NCBI RefSeq assembly: GCF_003931565.1 | Contig: NZ_RRYI01000003.1 | Coordinates: 434,001 to 498,000 of the forward strand | Source: Caulobacter sp. 602-1 | Lineage (GTDB): Bacteria > Pseudomonadota > Alphaproteobacteria > Caulobacterales > Caulobacteraceae | DNA length: 64,000 nt | Direction: 5' to 3' | Shown: positions 51,108 through 60,789 of the stretch, in pieces | Layout of the letters: the number at the start of each line of letters is the position of its first letter | How positions within the stretch are numbered: the stretch's first letter is position 1 | The notes under the pieces: model-generated | The model's input: only the letters and a program-made list of their open reading frames with translations | Databases searched by the model: none | What the model was told of the DNA's origin: nothing | Translations under genes and position numbers: made by a program

Positions 51108-52390
51108 TGGGTTTCCTCCTATGGTTAACCAGCCTCTGAGATGACAATGCCAAAACGTGTCCGTAGGTAGCCCCCCTCCCCCCCCTTGTGGCGGGAACCT
51201 CTGGTTGAGCTGACACGTGAGACGCCTTGGCGGGCTGGCCCGCCACATCTCCGCACCTGCGGCGGACAGAGGGGTTCCCGCCACGAGGGCGGGAATGACG
51301 AGGGTGGGGTGGCGAGGCGGCGCGGGGCGCCAGCCCCCTCCACCGGCGTTCGCCGGTCCCCCTCCCCCAAGAGGGGGAGGAGCGCGGAGACTTCCGGCGG
51401 CTTTCCGCGCCCGTCGCCAGCCGACCTTGGTCGGGGCGATCCTTAAATCTCTTGGAGGCTGCAGCGTGCAGGGCTGTAGGGGTTGGTCAAGGACCGCCTC
51501 CGGCGGCCGCGCGCGGCGACGCGCAGCGTCGTCCTTGAGCAACCCCTACAGCCCTGCGATCGTCTCGCCGTGAGATGTAAGGATGGCTCCGACCTCGGGG
51601 GTCGGGCGGCGGCGAGGGGCGGAAGAGGGCGGGCACCCCAGATGCTCCCCCGCGATGCGGGGGAGCTGTCGCGAAGCGACTGAGGGGGCTAGCGCGGCAT
51701 AGGTCCAGCTGGCCCCCTCCGGCCCTCTGGGCCACCTCCCCCGCAACGCGGGGGAGGATCTACGGGGATTGAGGGGGCTCTATCCCCGGCGTTCGCGACA
51801 TCGAACCCCACGAAATCAAAGACTTGTCGATTTTACGCGCCGCTGAATGATCCGCGTTGAATCCACCGCGATAATCAAAGCCATCCCCGTCGCGGGGGAG
51901 GGCGTTTGGATCCGGCCCAATACGGCGGCGGGGGTAGGTTGAGCGGGGCCGCTGGCGGTTCCCGGAGGCTCGAAAGTCGCCCCGTCCGTACTCTTTAGGC
52001 GGATCGGCTGGCGAACGGGCAGTCTCCGCGGCCAAAGCCATCAGCGGATCGACAGGGCGGTGATCGTATAAGCCGCCTATCGTGGATCGTCGGGGTCGAG
52101 ACGGATGTAGCCGATCGACTTGGTCCGCGCCCGTCCGGGGGTAAACGGGGACCCGAGCAGACAACGCTCACGCCTCCCGACCTCACGGGCAAGAACAGCC
52201 TGGCGGAGCGGTCAGCGAGCCGAAACAAAAACAAACCTCACGGTCCCCGGGTTCGCCCGGCCGCTCCGTCGCCTCCCCACACGCCTTCAGCGGCCCGGCC
52301 GCGTGAAGCCGATCCCCCTTGCCCCCACCTGACCGCCGCGCGGTCGTCCGCCCCCGCAAGGGGCGGAGCAGCAAGAGACAGGAGAACCCC
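51108..52390. other. Gene-free block of palindromic intergenic repeats
   Basis: Nearly 1.3 kb with no ORF I trust. It contains TTCCCGCC-N5-GGCGGGAA (51275-51295), CCTCCCCC-N4-GGGGGAGG (51361-51380), CTCCCCCGC-GAT-GCGGGGGAG (51645-51665) and CCTCCCCCGC-AAC-GCGGGGGAGG (51735-51757), the last two each followed within 25 bases by TGAGGGGGC. These look like copies of the short dispersed repeats common between genes in Caulobacter. From about 51800 the repeats thin out and I see nothing further. Confidence 0.65.
51468..51557. repeat. Long inverted repeat with 27-bp arms
   Basis: Arms at 51468-51494 and 51531-51557 match at 26 of 27 positions (GCAGGGCTGTAGGGGTTG then one mismatch then TCAAGGAC), with a GC-rich 36-base centre that can itself fold. 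It would make a very stable cruciform or RNA hairpin. Confidence 0.85.
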
Positions 52391-52675
52391 ATGCCCAAGT
52401 CCAAGCCCCCGCGTCGCAAGCGCCCCCGTCACGTCGTCTCGCGCACCCGGTCGCTGCTCGACTTCTATGACGACCTGGAGCGGATCACGGCCCAGGCCGA
52501 GCGCGAGACCGAGGCGCTGGCCGACAAGGTCCCGCCGGCGGAGCTGGCGATCATGCGGGCGACCTGCGCCGAGAACCGGCGGATCTTCGCCGAGGGCCGG
52601 GCCGAGCTGCTGGCCCCCAGCCGCACGCCGGTGCTGGATCGCCTGGCGACCGAGGCGCGCCAACGGGCCAAGTAA
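52391..52675 (+). CDS. Small hypothetical protein with basic N-terminus
   Basis: 94 residues. The first 18 are strongly basic (MPKSKPPRRKRPRHVVSR); the rest is a charged helix pair (DDLERITAQAERETEALADKV, split here at the midpoint of the first helix, and AENRRIFAEGRAELL). A good AGGAGAA lies 6 bases before the ATG. No known domain is recognised. It precedes a TonB receptor gene by 205 bases. The basic head could bind nucleic acid. Confidence 0.6.
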   Translation: MPKSKPPRRKRPRHVVSRTRSLLDFYDDLERITAQAERETEALADKVPPAELAIMRATCAENRRIFAEGRAELLAPSRTPVLDRLATEARQRAK

Positions 52676-52880
52676 TCGCCGTTCAGTCTCGAGCCGCCCC
52701 CGTCCTGTAAATGATTTCTTAAGTGGAACACGGGGCGCGGCCAGATTTATCCCCACGGGCCGCCGGTATAGAAAGATGAACGCGCTGTAATATAACCGCG
52801 AAGTAATGCACCTTTCGGTCTTGTAACTTGAGATGAAGATCCTACGCCGTCACAGCTTCCCGTACTGAGGGGAACCGTTG

Positions 52881-54992
52881 ATGACCAAGACCATGCTGAT
52901 GGCCACCGCGGCCATGCTGTGCATCGCCAGTGCGGCTCACGCCGGCGACGCCGACAAGGCGACCACCGCGCCCACCGGCCCCACGGCGACACAGGAAGCC
53001 GCCCAGAACCCGGTCCCGACGGGCCCGACCGACAAGGCGCCGCTGGACGACGCCAGCCAGCGCGGGGTGCTGGTGTTCCAGCCGGAGTTCTTCGCCGCCC
53101 AGCGTCCGAACACCGCCCAGGACATGGTCAACCGGGTGCCGGGCTTCATCATCAACGACGGCGCCGGGACGCGCGGCTTCGAGGGCGCGGTCGGCAATAT
53201 CCTGATCAACGGCGACCGCCCGGCCTCGAAGAACGACACCAGCTCCAACGTGCTGGGCCGCATCCCGGCCAACCGGGTCGAGCGCATCGAGCTGATCCGC
53301 GGCGGCGCCCCGGGCGTCGACATGCAGGGCTATTCGGTGATCGTGAACGTGATCCTGAAGAAGGGCGTCAGCCGGCAGTCGATCCTGACCTGGAACGCCA
53401 TGCTGTTCGACGGCGGCCACGACATCTACGGCGGCAGCTACCAGTTCACCGCCACCAATGGCGACAAGACCTGGAGCGTGACGCTCAGCGACGGCATGGG
53501 CAGCAGCGACAGCAACGGCCCGGGCACCAATGTGCGCCACGACGGGACCGGCAAGCTGATCCGCGACGAGAAATTCCTCAACGACGGCTATGGCGGCGGG
53601 CGCTCGGTGCGCGGCAACCTGTCGACCCCGTTCAAGGGCGGCAAGCTGGAGACCACGGCCCGCTTCGGCGTCAACGACTGGCAGCAGTGGCAGCAGCTGA
53701 GCTCGCCCGTCGCCCTGCGCCGCAGCGACTATGCCGAGGAGAGCCATTCGGGCGAGCTGGGCCTGACCTACACCCGCCCCCTGGCGCCCCGCTGGATCCT
53801 CGAGACCCGGGCGATGTACTCGTTCGAGAACTTCGACAACGCCTCGACCAGCGACGAGACCCTGAACGGCGCGGCCAATCCGCAGCAGCGCTTCACCGCC
53901 GACGGCGACGACTCCGAGTCGATCCTGCGCGGCCTGCTGCGCCACGACTACAACAAGGCCATCACGATCGAGGCCGGGGCGGAAGTCGCTTACAACATGC
54001 TGGACGTGAAGCAGGCCTATTCGGTCGGCGGAACCCCGGTGCCCCTGCCCAGCGCCTCGGTCAAGGTCGAGGAGCTGCGCGGCGAGGCCTTCACCAAGGC
54101 CACCTGGCGGGTGAACCCCAAGCTGACGCTGGAAGGCGGCCTGCGGCTGGAGAAGTCGACGATCAAGCAGTCGGGCGACGCCAGCAACGAGAAGAGCTTC
54201 TTCTACGCCAAGCCCCGCTTCCTGGCGACCTGGACGCCGGTGGCCAACAACCAGTTGCGCGTGCGGTTCGAGCGCGAGCTGGGCCAGCTGGACTTCGAGG
54301 ACTTCGCCGCCTCGTCGGACCTGGAGGACGAGACCGTCTATGGCGGCAATGTCGACCTCAAGCCCGAGCAGCGCTGGATCAGCGAGATCGGCTACGAGCG
54401 CCGCTTCTGGGGCGAGGGCGTCGTCTCGATCACCTATCGCCACGACGAGATCATCGGCGTGATCGACCGCCTGCCGCTGCCGGACAACCTGTCGGCCACC
54501 GGCAATATCGGCGACGGCACCCTGGACCGCCTGTCGCTGAACATCGTGGTGCCGACCGACAAGCTGGGTATCAAAGGCGGCCGGTTCACGTTCAAGAACG
54601 ACTGGAACGAGACCCATGTGAAGGATCCGACGACCGGCAAGGATCGTCCGATCACCCAGGTGCGCCCGACCCAGGCCAATATCGGCTTCCAGCAGGACCT
54701 GCCCAGGCATCGCATCCAGTGGGGGATCAACTGGCTGCCGCTGCTGGGCCAGGGCACCTACGACGTCGACCAGACCAACGTCTGGCGCGGCGCGAACTAC
54801 TACGAGCTCTTCACCGAATACAAGCCGACCCCGACCCTGGCGATCCGCGCCCAGCTGAACCTCTGGGACGACTTCACCATCCGTCGCACGGTGTTCGCCA
54901 ACCGCGCGCCGGAACGGGCCGTGGCCTATGTCGAGGACCGCGCCATCAACCCGCGGACCTTCGTCAGCCTGCGGGTGAGGAAGACGTTCTAG
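52881..54992 (+). CDS. TonB-dependent receptor, substrate unknown
   Basis: 703-residue outer-membrane receptor. Signal peptide (cleavage near AAHAG), a Thr/Pro-rich linker, plug domain with TAQDMVNRVPGFIINDG, ILINGDRPASK and VERIELIRGGAPGV, and a barrel ending FVSLRVRKTF. The plug has the form of Caulobacter receptors for large or uncharacterised ligands and lacks metal signatures. It is convergent with pgi, with only 9 bases between the stops. GAGGGGA lies 9 bases upstream of the ATG; the preceding TTG is also in frame. Confidence 0.87.
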   Translation: MTKTMLMATAAMLCIASAAHAGDADKATTAPTGPTATQEAAQNPVPTGPTDKAPLDDASQRGVLVFQPEFFAAQRPNTAQDMVNRVPGFIINDGAGTRGFEGAVGNILINGDRPASKNDTSSNVLGRIPANRVERIELIRGGAPGVDMQGYSVIVNVILKKGVSRQSILTWNAMLFDGGHDIYGGSYQFTATNGDKTWSVTLSDGMGSSDSNGPGTNVRHDGTGKLIRDEKFLNDGYGGGRSVRGNLSTPFKGGKLETTARFGVNDWQQWQQLSSPVALRRSDYAEESHSGELGLTYTRPLAPRWILETRAMYSFENFDNASTSDETLNGAANPQQRFTADGDDSESILRGLLRHDYNKAITIEAGAEVAYNMLDVKQAYSVGGTPVPLPSASVKVEELRGEAFTKATWRVNPKLTLEGGLRLEKSTIKQSGDASNEKSFFYAKPRFLATWTPVANNQLRVRFERELGQLDFEDFAASSDLEDETVYGGNVDLKPEQRWISEIGYERRFWGEGVVSITYRHDEIIGVIDRLPLPDNLSATGNIGDGTLDRLSLNIVVPTDKLGIKGGRFTFKNDWNETHVKDPTTGKDRPITQVRPTQANIGFQQDLPRHRIQWGINWLPLLGQGTYDVDQTNVWRGANYYELFTEYKPTPTLAIRAQLNLWDDFTIRRTVFANRAPERAVAYVEDRAINPRTFVSLRVRKTF

Positions 54993-55001
54993 CGGCGGCG
55001 G

Positions 55002-56621
55002 CTACTTCTTCAGCCGCCGGATCAAGGCCGTGGTCGACGGGTCGTGCTGGCCCGTCGTTCCGCTCTCCAGCTCGGGCAGGATGCGGTTCGCCATCACCTT
55101 GCCCAGCTCGACGCCCCACTGGTCGAAGCTGTTGATCCCCCAGATCACGCCTTCGACGAAGGTCTTGTGCTCGTAGAGGGCGATCAGGGCGCCGAAGGTC
55201 TGGGGCGTCAGGCGCTCCAGCAGCAGCAGGGTCGAGGGCCGGTTGCCGGCGAAGGTCCGCTGCGGGGCCAGGGTGGCGATCTGCGCCTCCGGCACGCCCT
55301 TGGCCGTCAGCTCGGCGACGACATCCTCCGTGGTCCGACCGACCATGAAGGCCTCGGCCTGGGCCAGCAGGTTCGACAGCAGCTTCTCGTGCATGCCGGC
55401 CGGCCCCTCGTCGGACCTTGCGACGCCGATCAGCTCCATCGGCGTGATGTCGGTCCCCTGGTGCATGCACTGGAAATAGGCGTGCTGGACGTTCGTCCCC
55501 TCGTCGCCGAACACCACCGTGGCCGTGCCGCGTCGGGCGGGCTGGCCATCGGGACCGACCGACTTGCCGTTCGACTCCATCTCCAGCTGCTGCAGGAACG
55601 ACGCCAGGCGGCGCAGGCGGTGCGAATAGGGCACGACAGAGCGGGCGCGGCGGTCCAGGCCATTGCGATTGAAGATCTGGGCCAGGGCCACCAGCACCGG
55701 CGCGTTCCTGTCCAGCGGCGCGGAACGGAAGTGGGCGTCCATGGCCGCGCCGCCGTCCAGGAAGCCCTGGAACGCGTCCCATCCGGCCGCGACGGCCACC
55801 GACAGGCTGACCGACGACCACAGCGAATAGCGGCCGCCGACCCAGTCCCAGAAGCCGAACACCCGCTCGTCGGGAACGCCGAAGGCGGCGGTCTTGTCCA
55901 GCGCGGTCGAGATGGCGGCCAGGTGCTGATTGGCGCCCTGTTCGCCCAGGGCCTCGACCAGCCAGGCGCGCGCGGCGCCGGCGTTGGCCAGGGTCTCCTG
56001 CGTCGTGAAGGTCTTGGAGACCACGATGACCAGGGTCTCTTCCGGGTCCATGTCGGCCGTGGTCAGGGCGAACTCGGCGCCGTCGACATTGGCGATGAAG
56101 CGCAGGTCGATGCTCGGCTTGACGGGCCGCAGGGCGTCCCACAGCAGCCGCGGCCCCAGGTCCGACCCGCCGATGCCGATATGCAGGATCGCCTTGAACG
56201 GCTTGCCGGTCGCGCCCTTGATCTGGCCCGAGCGGACGGCCTCGGCGAAGGCCTTCATCCGCTGGCGGACGGCCTCGACCTCGGCCATCACCGGCTGGCC
56301 CAGGGCCTTGAAGTCGGAGTCGGCCGGAGCCCGCAAGGCGGTGTGCAGCACGGCGCGCCCCTCCGACGAATTGATCGCCTCGCCGCCGAACATCCGAGCC
56401 CGGGCGCCTTCGACATCGGCCGCGTGGGCCAGATCGAGGGCGGCCTCCAGACCGGCCTCGTCCCAGGCCTGCTTGGACAGATCCAGGTGCAGGCCGGCGA
56501 CGTCCAGGGTCAGGAGATCCAGGCGGTCCGGCTCGGCCGCGAAGAAGTCGACGATGCGCTGTTCGCCAGCGGCCTTGGCGGCGGTTTCCAGGCGGGTCCA
56601 GGCGGCGTCGAGATCGGCCAT
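55002..56621 (-). CDS. pgi: Glucose-6-phosphate isomerase
   Basis: 539-residue glycolytic enzyme interconverting glucose 6-phosphate and fructose 6-phosphate. Signatures: ILHIGIGGSDLGPRLLWDAL, VVSKTFTTQETLANA, GGRYSLWSSVSLSVA, the catalytic Glu-containing QQLEMESNGKSV and GINSFDQWGVELGK. The ATG at 56621 follows AAGGACTGCTC. It is transcribed divergently from a small exported-protein gene. Length is that of the normal bacterial enzyme. Confidence 0.97.
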   Translation of the reverse strand: MADLDAAWTRLETAAKAAGEQRIVDFFAAEPDRLDLLTLDVAGLHLDLSKQAWDEAGLEAALDLAHAADVEGARARMFGGEAINSSEGRAVLHTALRAPADSDFKALGQPVMAEVEAVRQRMKAFAEAVRSGQIKGATGKPFKAILHIGIGGSDLGPRLLWDALRPVKPSIDLRFIANVDGAEFALTTADMDPEETLVIVVSKTFTTQETLANAGAARAWLVEALGEQGANQHLAAISTALDKTAAFGVPDERVFGFWDWVGGRYSLWSSVSLSVAVAAGWDAFQGFLDGGAAMDAHFRSAPLDRNAPVLVALAQIFNRNGLDRRARSVVPYSHRLRRLASFLQQLEMESNGKSVGPDGQPARRGTATVVFGDEGTNVQHAYFQCMHQGTDITPMELIGVARSDEGPAGMHEKLLSNLLAQAEAFMVGRTTEDVVAELTAKGVPEAQIATLAPQRTFAGNRPSTLLLLERLTPQTFGALIALYEHKTFVEGVIWGINSFDQWGVELGKVMANRILPELESGTTGQHDPSTTALIRRLKK

Positions 56622-56729
56622 GAGCAGTCCTTCTTTCGAACGTGGTAAATCGGCGTTTACGAAACCGGGCTTATCAAACGCCTGCCGCCACGTCATGGCA
56701 GACCAATGACGTTTTTTGCGGGAGTCCCC

Positions 56730-57224
56730 ATGTCCTGTGACGCCGTCGCCTTTTCCGCCATGCTCTGGATGGCTTCGTTCAATCCGGGGCAGGCCGCTGG
56801 ACCGACTCCGGCGGTGCTGCAGCAGCCGGCCGCCCCGCAGTCCGTGGCCGGCGAGCCGCTGTTCCTCGACATCGTCAAGCGCGCCAGGCAGCTGAAGGCC
56901 GAGACCGAGGCCTATCGCCAGGCGCTGGCCAAGGCCGACCCGGCGGGGAACGCCCCGAAACTGAAGCGCTTCGACGCCTTTTCCACCCGGATCGCCGACC
57001 TCTCGGCGCTGGACATGAAGGGCCATGTGACCCTCAAGGAACGCGGCGCGGTCGACGATCTCAAATGCATCCTGCGCGGCATCAGCCAGGATCTGCCCGA
57101 GAAGCTCGCCGCCGTCGGCGCGGCCACGACGATCAAGGCCCAGGACCTGGCCCTGCGCGACATGGTCTATCTGCTGAACGACAATGTCGAAGTGATCACC
57201 GCCCCGCCCCAACCCGCCGCCTAG
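56730..57224 (+). CDS. Exported hypothetical protein
   Basis: 164-residue protein from the ATG at 56730 (56706 also possible), chosen because GGGAGTCCCC precedes it. The hydrophobic start (DAVAFSAMLWMASFNPG) may be a signal peptide. A coiled region (IVKRARQLKAETEAYRQAL) and a helical C-terminal part follow; single Cys in DDLKCILRG. It is divergent from pgi. I do not recognise a family. Confidence 0.6.
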   Translation: MSCDAVAFSAMLWMASFNPGQAAGPTPAVLQQPAAPQSVAGEPLFLDIVKRARQLKAETEAYRQALAKADPAGNAPKLKRFDAFSTRIADLSALDMKGHVTLKERGAVDDLKCILRGISQDLPEKLAAVGAATTIKAQDLALRDMVYLLNDNVEVITAPPQPAA

Positions 57225-57324
57225 GAGCTGGCGGCCCAAGGGTCGAAACTTCGCCACGGTCGCTTGATAGTTGACCGCCGGGCGCTCAGAAGTCGCCCTG
57301 ATCCTCCCTGCTCTCCCCGGCTCG

Positions 57325-58056
57325 ATGTCCCGCACCAAGACCCTCGCCGCCGTCCTCGGCTCCGGACTGCTCCTCGCCGCCTGCGCCAGCGAGACGAACA
57401 CCACCGTTTTCGTGCCGGTCGTAGCGCCGGTGCTTCCCAGCTCGCTGACGCCGCAGCCGATCATGCTGTTCAACCAGACCAAGGACGGCCGCAAGCTGTT
57501 CACCCTGGACGCCGAGTTCCCCTATTGCGACGTCGAGACGGGCAAGGTGATCGTGGTGCCGCGCTGGTACGTCACCGACTTCGCCAGCGTGCCCTGGTAC
57601 GGCCAGGGCTTCGTCGATCCGCAGGGACCGACGGCCCGCGCCGCCATCGTCCACGACTGGCTCTACACGATCGGCGAGCCGGGCAAGCGCGAGGAGGCCG
57701 ACCAGATCTTCCTGCGGGCGATGCTGAAATACGGCGTCACGCCCTTCCAGGCCAATCTCGCCTATCAGGCGGTGCGGCTGGGCGGCGAAAAGGGCTACGG
57801 CCTGCCGACCGACTGGCGCTTTGTCGATCCCAAGCGCCAGGATCTCGTGCAGCCGGCCCCGTTCGCCAAGCCGCGCACCGGCATGGTCCGATACCTGCCC
57901 AAGTGCCAGGGGTTCGGCGCCCTGATCCAGACCGGCTGGCGCGCCTACCCGATCAAGACCGCCGCGCCGGTGATCCCGCCGCCGGTGGTCGTCACCAAGA
58001 CCCCGCTGGACAAGGTCAAGGACAGGCTGCCGTTCGGAAACGACAAGAAGAAGTAG
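57325..58056 (+). CDS. DUF1353-family lipoprotein
   Basis: 243-residue protein. The N-terminus MSRTKTLAAVLGSGLLLAAC gives a lipobox (LLAAC), so it is probably lipid-anchored after cleavage. The DUF1353 core has VPRWYVTDFASVPWYGQGF and RAAIVHDWLYTIG with conserved Asp/His, followed by KREEADQIFLRAML. DUF1353 proteins are often found in phages and as bacterial lipoproteins; function is unclear. It lies 100 bases after the preceding gene on the same strand. Confidence 0.8.
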   Translation: MSRTKTLAAVLGSGLLLAACASETNTTVFVPVVAPVLPSSLTPQPIMLFNQTKDGRKLFTLDAEFPYCDVETGKVIVVPRWYVTDFASVPWYGQGFVDPQGPTARAAIVHDWLYTIGEPGKREEADQIFLRAMLKYGVTPFQANLAYQAVRLGGEKGYGLPTDWRFVDPKRQDLVQPAPFAKPRTGMVRYLPKCQGFGALIQTGWRAYPIKTAAPVIPPPVVVTKTPLDKVKDRLPFGNDKKK

Positions 58057-58062
58057 GACGCT

Positions 58063-60216
58063 TCAGGCCCCCGCCTTCTCGATCGCCTCGATCACCAGGC
58101 CCTCGGTCAGCAACTGGGGCAGGATGACCGGCGCGCCGCCCCCCTTTGGATAGACCACGTAGAGCGGCACGCCGACCCGGTCGAACTCGGCCAGGGCCTT
58201 GGCGATGATCGGGTCGCGATTGGTCCAGTCGGCCTTCAGATAGACGGCGTTCCGAGCCTTGAAGGCCTCGGCGACCTTCGAACCGGAGAGGGCGACCTTT
58301 TCGTTGACCTGACAGGTCACGCACCAGGCGGCGGTGAAGTCGACCAGGATCGGCCGCCCCTCGGCCTGCAGCGCCTTCACCTTCTCCGGCGACCAGGCTT
58401 CCGCGGTCAGGCCAGGCCCCGAGGGCGCGGCCTCACCGGCGCCGGCGGCGCGCGGCGGCTGGGCGGCCAGAGCGCCGGAAGCGGCCAGGGCGATGGCGCC
58501 GGCCACGGCGAGCAAGGCGATGATCGTCGAGACCATTCCCCCCTTGCCCGCCGCGCGGCGGTTCTGGGCGACGCCATGGAGCCAGGCGCCGAAGGCGGCC
58601 AGGACGCCGGCGGCCAGCAGTTGGCCCAGGGCGATCGGACCCGACTGCTGGGCGAACACCCAGGCCAGCCACAGGGCCGCGCCGTACATCGGGAACGCCA
58701 GCCCCTTCTTCAGCACGTCCATCCAGGCGCCGGGACGCGGCAGCAGCTTCAGGAGACCCGGGATGAAGGCCACCGCCACGAACGGGGCGGCGAAGCCCAG
58801 AGCCAGGGCCAGGAACACCGCCAGCGCCACGACCGGCGGCTGGGTCAGGGCGTAGCCCAGGGCGCCGGCCATGAACGGCGCGGTGCAGGGCGCGGCCACG
58901 ACGACGGCCAGGGCGCCGGTGAAGAACGCCCCGGTGGCCCCGCCCTGGGCCGAGGCGCTCGAGCCGACGTTCTGCACCGAGGTCCCGATCTCGAAGACGC
59001 CCGACATGTTCAGGGCGACCAGCAGCATCAGCAGGCTCAAGCCCGCGATGACCAACGGCGACTGCAGCTGGAAGCCCCAGCCCACCGCCGCGCCGCCGGC
59101 CCGCACCACCAGCAGCAGGCCGGCCAGGGCCAGGAAGGTCGAGACGACGCCCAGCAGGAACACCAGCCCCTGCAGGCGGGCCTTGCCGGCGTCGTGGGCA
59201 TGGCCGGCCAGGCTGGCCGCCTTCATCGACAGCACCGGGAAGACGCACGGCATCAGGTTCAGGATCAGCCCGCCGACGAAGGCGAACAGCAGCGCGCCCG
59301 CCAGTCCGCCCGAGGCCTTGCCGTCGGCGGCGGCCTTCTCGGCGGGGGGCGGCCCCATCCCCGCGGCGGTCGCCGGCGGCTCGCCCGGCGTCGCGGTGAT
59401 CTCCCAGGCCCCGGCCTGGGTCGCGATGACCCCGGCCATCTCGGTCGGCGCGGTCCCGCCGCCGACGAAGTCGTAGCCCGGCTTCAGCGACAGGGTCAGG
59501 CCCTCCGGACCGCGATCGACGACCTGGTCGGCGGCGTGCTCGATGACCTTGGGCGAATAGGGAAAGAAATAGGCCCCGGCCATGTCGGCGCCCCTCAGCG
59601 GGCCGCCGGTGACAGCCAGTTTCAGGGTCTGACCATCCAGCTTGAACACCGCCTTCAGGCCCGCCGGCTTGGGGGCCTTGGCCAGCACCTCGCCGACGAC
59701 CGGCCCCCACTTGGGATCTGCGGCGGGCGCCGCCACCACCGGCAACAACAGGGATAGCTTGGCCTCCTCCGGGACGCAGACCTGCTCGCAGACCAGATAG
59801 AAGACGTCGGCGGTCAGGCTGATCGTCGTCCCGACCTGGGCGTTCGCCGCCGCGGTGATTGGCACGGGTATAAAGACCTCGCCCTCATAGGCGTAGTCCA
59901 GCAACGGACCCAGCCTGGCGGTCTTCGGAGTCGGCCAGACCATGTCGCCGGCCTTCCAGCCGGCCGGAAGGGTCCAGGTGATCTTGGTCGCCTCGCCCGC
60001 GTCGCCCGGATTGCGCCAATAGGTGTGCCAGCCGGGAATGATCTTCTGGCGCAGGGCCACATAGACCGTGCCACCCGGCGCGATTCCCGTCTCCTGGGCG
60101 ACCAGCTCGGACTGGATATGCCCGGAATTGACCACCGGCCCGGCCAGGGCGGCGCCGGCCAGAAGACTCGCGGCCAGCAAGGCTTGCAGGGCGAGGACGG
60201 CTCTCTTGAGGAACAT
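58063..60216 (-). CDS. DsbD-family thiol:disulfide interchange protein
   Basis: 717-residue protein carrying electrons from cytoplasmic thioredoxin to the periplasm. Signal peptide, a periplasmic domain (to about 290) with DVFYLVCEQVCVPEE cysteine pair, eight membrane segments with catalytic cysteines in LNLMPCVFPVLSMKAASLAG and VAAPCTAPFMAGALGYAL, and a C-terminal thioredoxin domain with WCVTC (631-635). The N-terminal domain resembles ScsB-type rather than E. coli DsbD. It is convergent with the DUF1353 gene and divergent from a MaoC-like gene. It may serve copper resistance or cytochrome maturation. Confidence 0.92.
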   Translation of the reverse strand: MFLKRAVLALQALLAASLLAGAALAGPVVNSGHIQSELVAQETGIAPGGTVYVALRQKIIPGWHTYWRNPGDAGEATKITWTLPAGWKAGDMVWPTPKTARLGPLLDYAYEGEVFIPVPITAAANAQVGTTISLTADVFYLVCEQVCVPEEAKLSLLLPVVAAPAADPKWGPVVGEVLAKAPKPAGLKAVFKLDGQTLKLAVTGGPLRGADMAGAYFFPYSPKVIEHAADQVVDRGPEGLTLSLKPGYDFVGGGTAPTEMAGVIATQAGAWEITATPGEPPATAAGMGPPPAEKAAADGKASGGLAGALLFAFVGGLILNLMPCVFPVLSMKAASLAGHAHDAGKARLQGLVFLLGVVSTFLALAGLLLVVRAGGAAVGWGFQLQSPLVIAGLSLLMLLVALNMSGVFEIGTSVQNVGSSASAQGGATGAFFTGALAVVVAAPCTAPFMAGALGYALTQPPVVALAVFLALALGFAAPFVAVAFIPGLLKLLPRPGAWMDVLKKGLAFPMYGAALWLAWVFAQQSGPIALGQLLAAGVLAAFGAWLHGVAQNRRAAGKGGMVSTIIALLAVAGAIALAASGALAAQPPRAAGAGEAAPSGPGLTAEAWSPEKVKALQAEGRPILVDFTAAWCVTCQVNEKVALSGSKVAEAFKARNAVYLKADWTNRDPIIAKALAEFDRVGVPLYVVYPKGGGAPVILPQLLTEGLVIEAIEKAGA

Positions 60217-60327
60217 GCGCGGGTCCGGGAGGAAAAGTCTGCGGACGAACACATGGCCCGGCCTAGCCGGCTCGACAATGGCGAAGACGCAGCCGACAGT
60301 CGAATACGGAATCACCCGGAGAGACCC

Positions 60328-60720
60328 ATGCCCGCCGCGTTCGACGACATCGAGATCGGCCAGGTCGTGAACCTGGGCTCGCGGGCCGTGGACGGCAAGG
60401 CGCTGGACGCCTTCATCGCCGCCTTCACCCCCGGCTGGCCGGTCGAGAATGGCGCGCCGGACGGCATGGTCTTCGCGATCTGGACGCGACTCGACACCGA
60501 GGCCAGCGCCGCCTGGCCGCAGACCAAGCGCCTGGGCGTCGACGCGCTGCGCTGGATGCGTAACCCGCCGGTCGGCGAGCTGCTGCGCGGTCGCATGACC
60601 GTGATGGGCAAGGACCCTGTCGGCGAGGGCAAGGGCATCGTCATCGCCCAGCACGACCTGCTCGACGAGGCCGGCCGCCTGGTCTTTTCCTGCCTGACCC
60701 GCAGCATCTTCGCGCGGTAG
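60328..60720 (+). CDS. MaoC-like hotdog-fold protein
   Basis: 130-residue protein beginning AAFDDIEIGQVVNLGSRAV, typical of MaoC-type acyl-CoA dehydratases, with KALDAFIAAFTPGWPVENGAPDGM following. The catalytic Asp...His pair of true MaoC hydratases is not obvious, so it may be a non-catalytic or altered member. It is divergent from the dsbD-like gene and ends just before a strong terminator. Confidence 0.7.
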   Translation: MPAAFDDIEIGQVVNLGSRAVDGKALDAFIAAFTPGWPVENGAPDGMVFAIWTRLDTEASAAWPQTKRLGVDALRWMRNPPVGELLRGRMTVMGKDPVGEGKGIVIAQHDLLDEAGRLVFSCLTRSIFAR

Positions 60721-60736
60721 TTTCAGCCAAGAAAAA

Positions 60737-60764
60737 GGGCGGCGGAGCCGAAGCCCCGCCGCCC
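60737..60764. terminator. Bidirectional terminator
   Basis: GGGCGGCGG / CCGCCGCCC with a 10-base loop between the convergent MaoC-like and sapC genes. T-runs follow on the minus strand (TTTTTC) and weakly on the plus strand (TCTTGTCTT). Confidence 0.88.
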
Positions 60765-60789
60765 TCTTGTCTTCAGCGTTCGCCGAACC

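Noticed and set aside
51760..52164. 134-residue minus-strand ORF in the repeat block
   Set aside because: It is rich in Arg, Pro and Gly as expected from GC-rich non-coding DNA, overlaps repeats, and has no ribosome site or recognisable domain.
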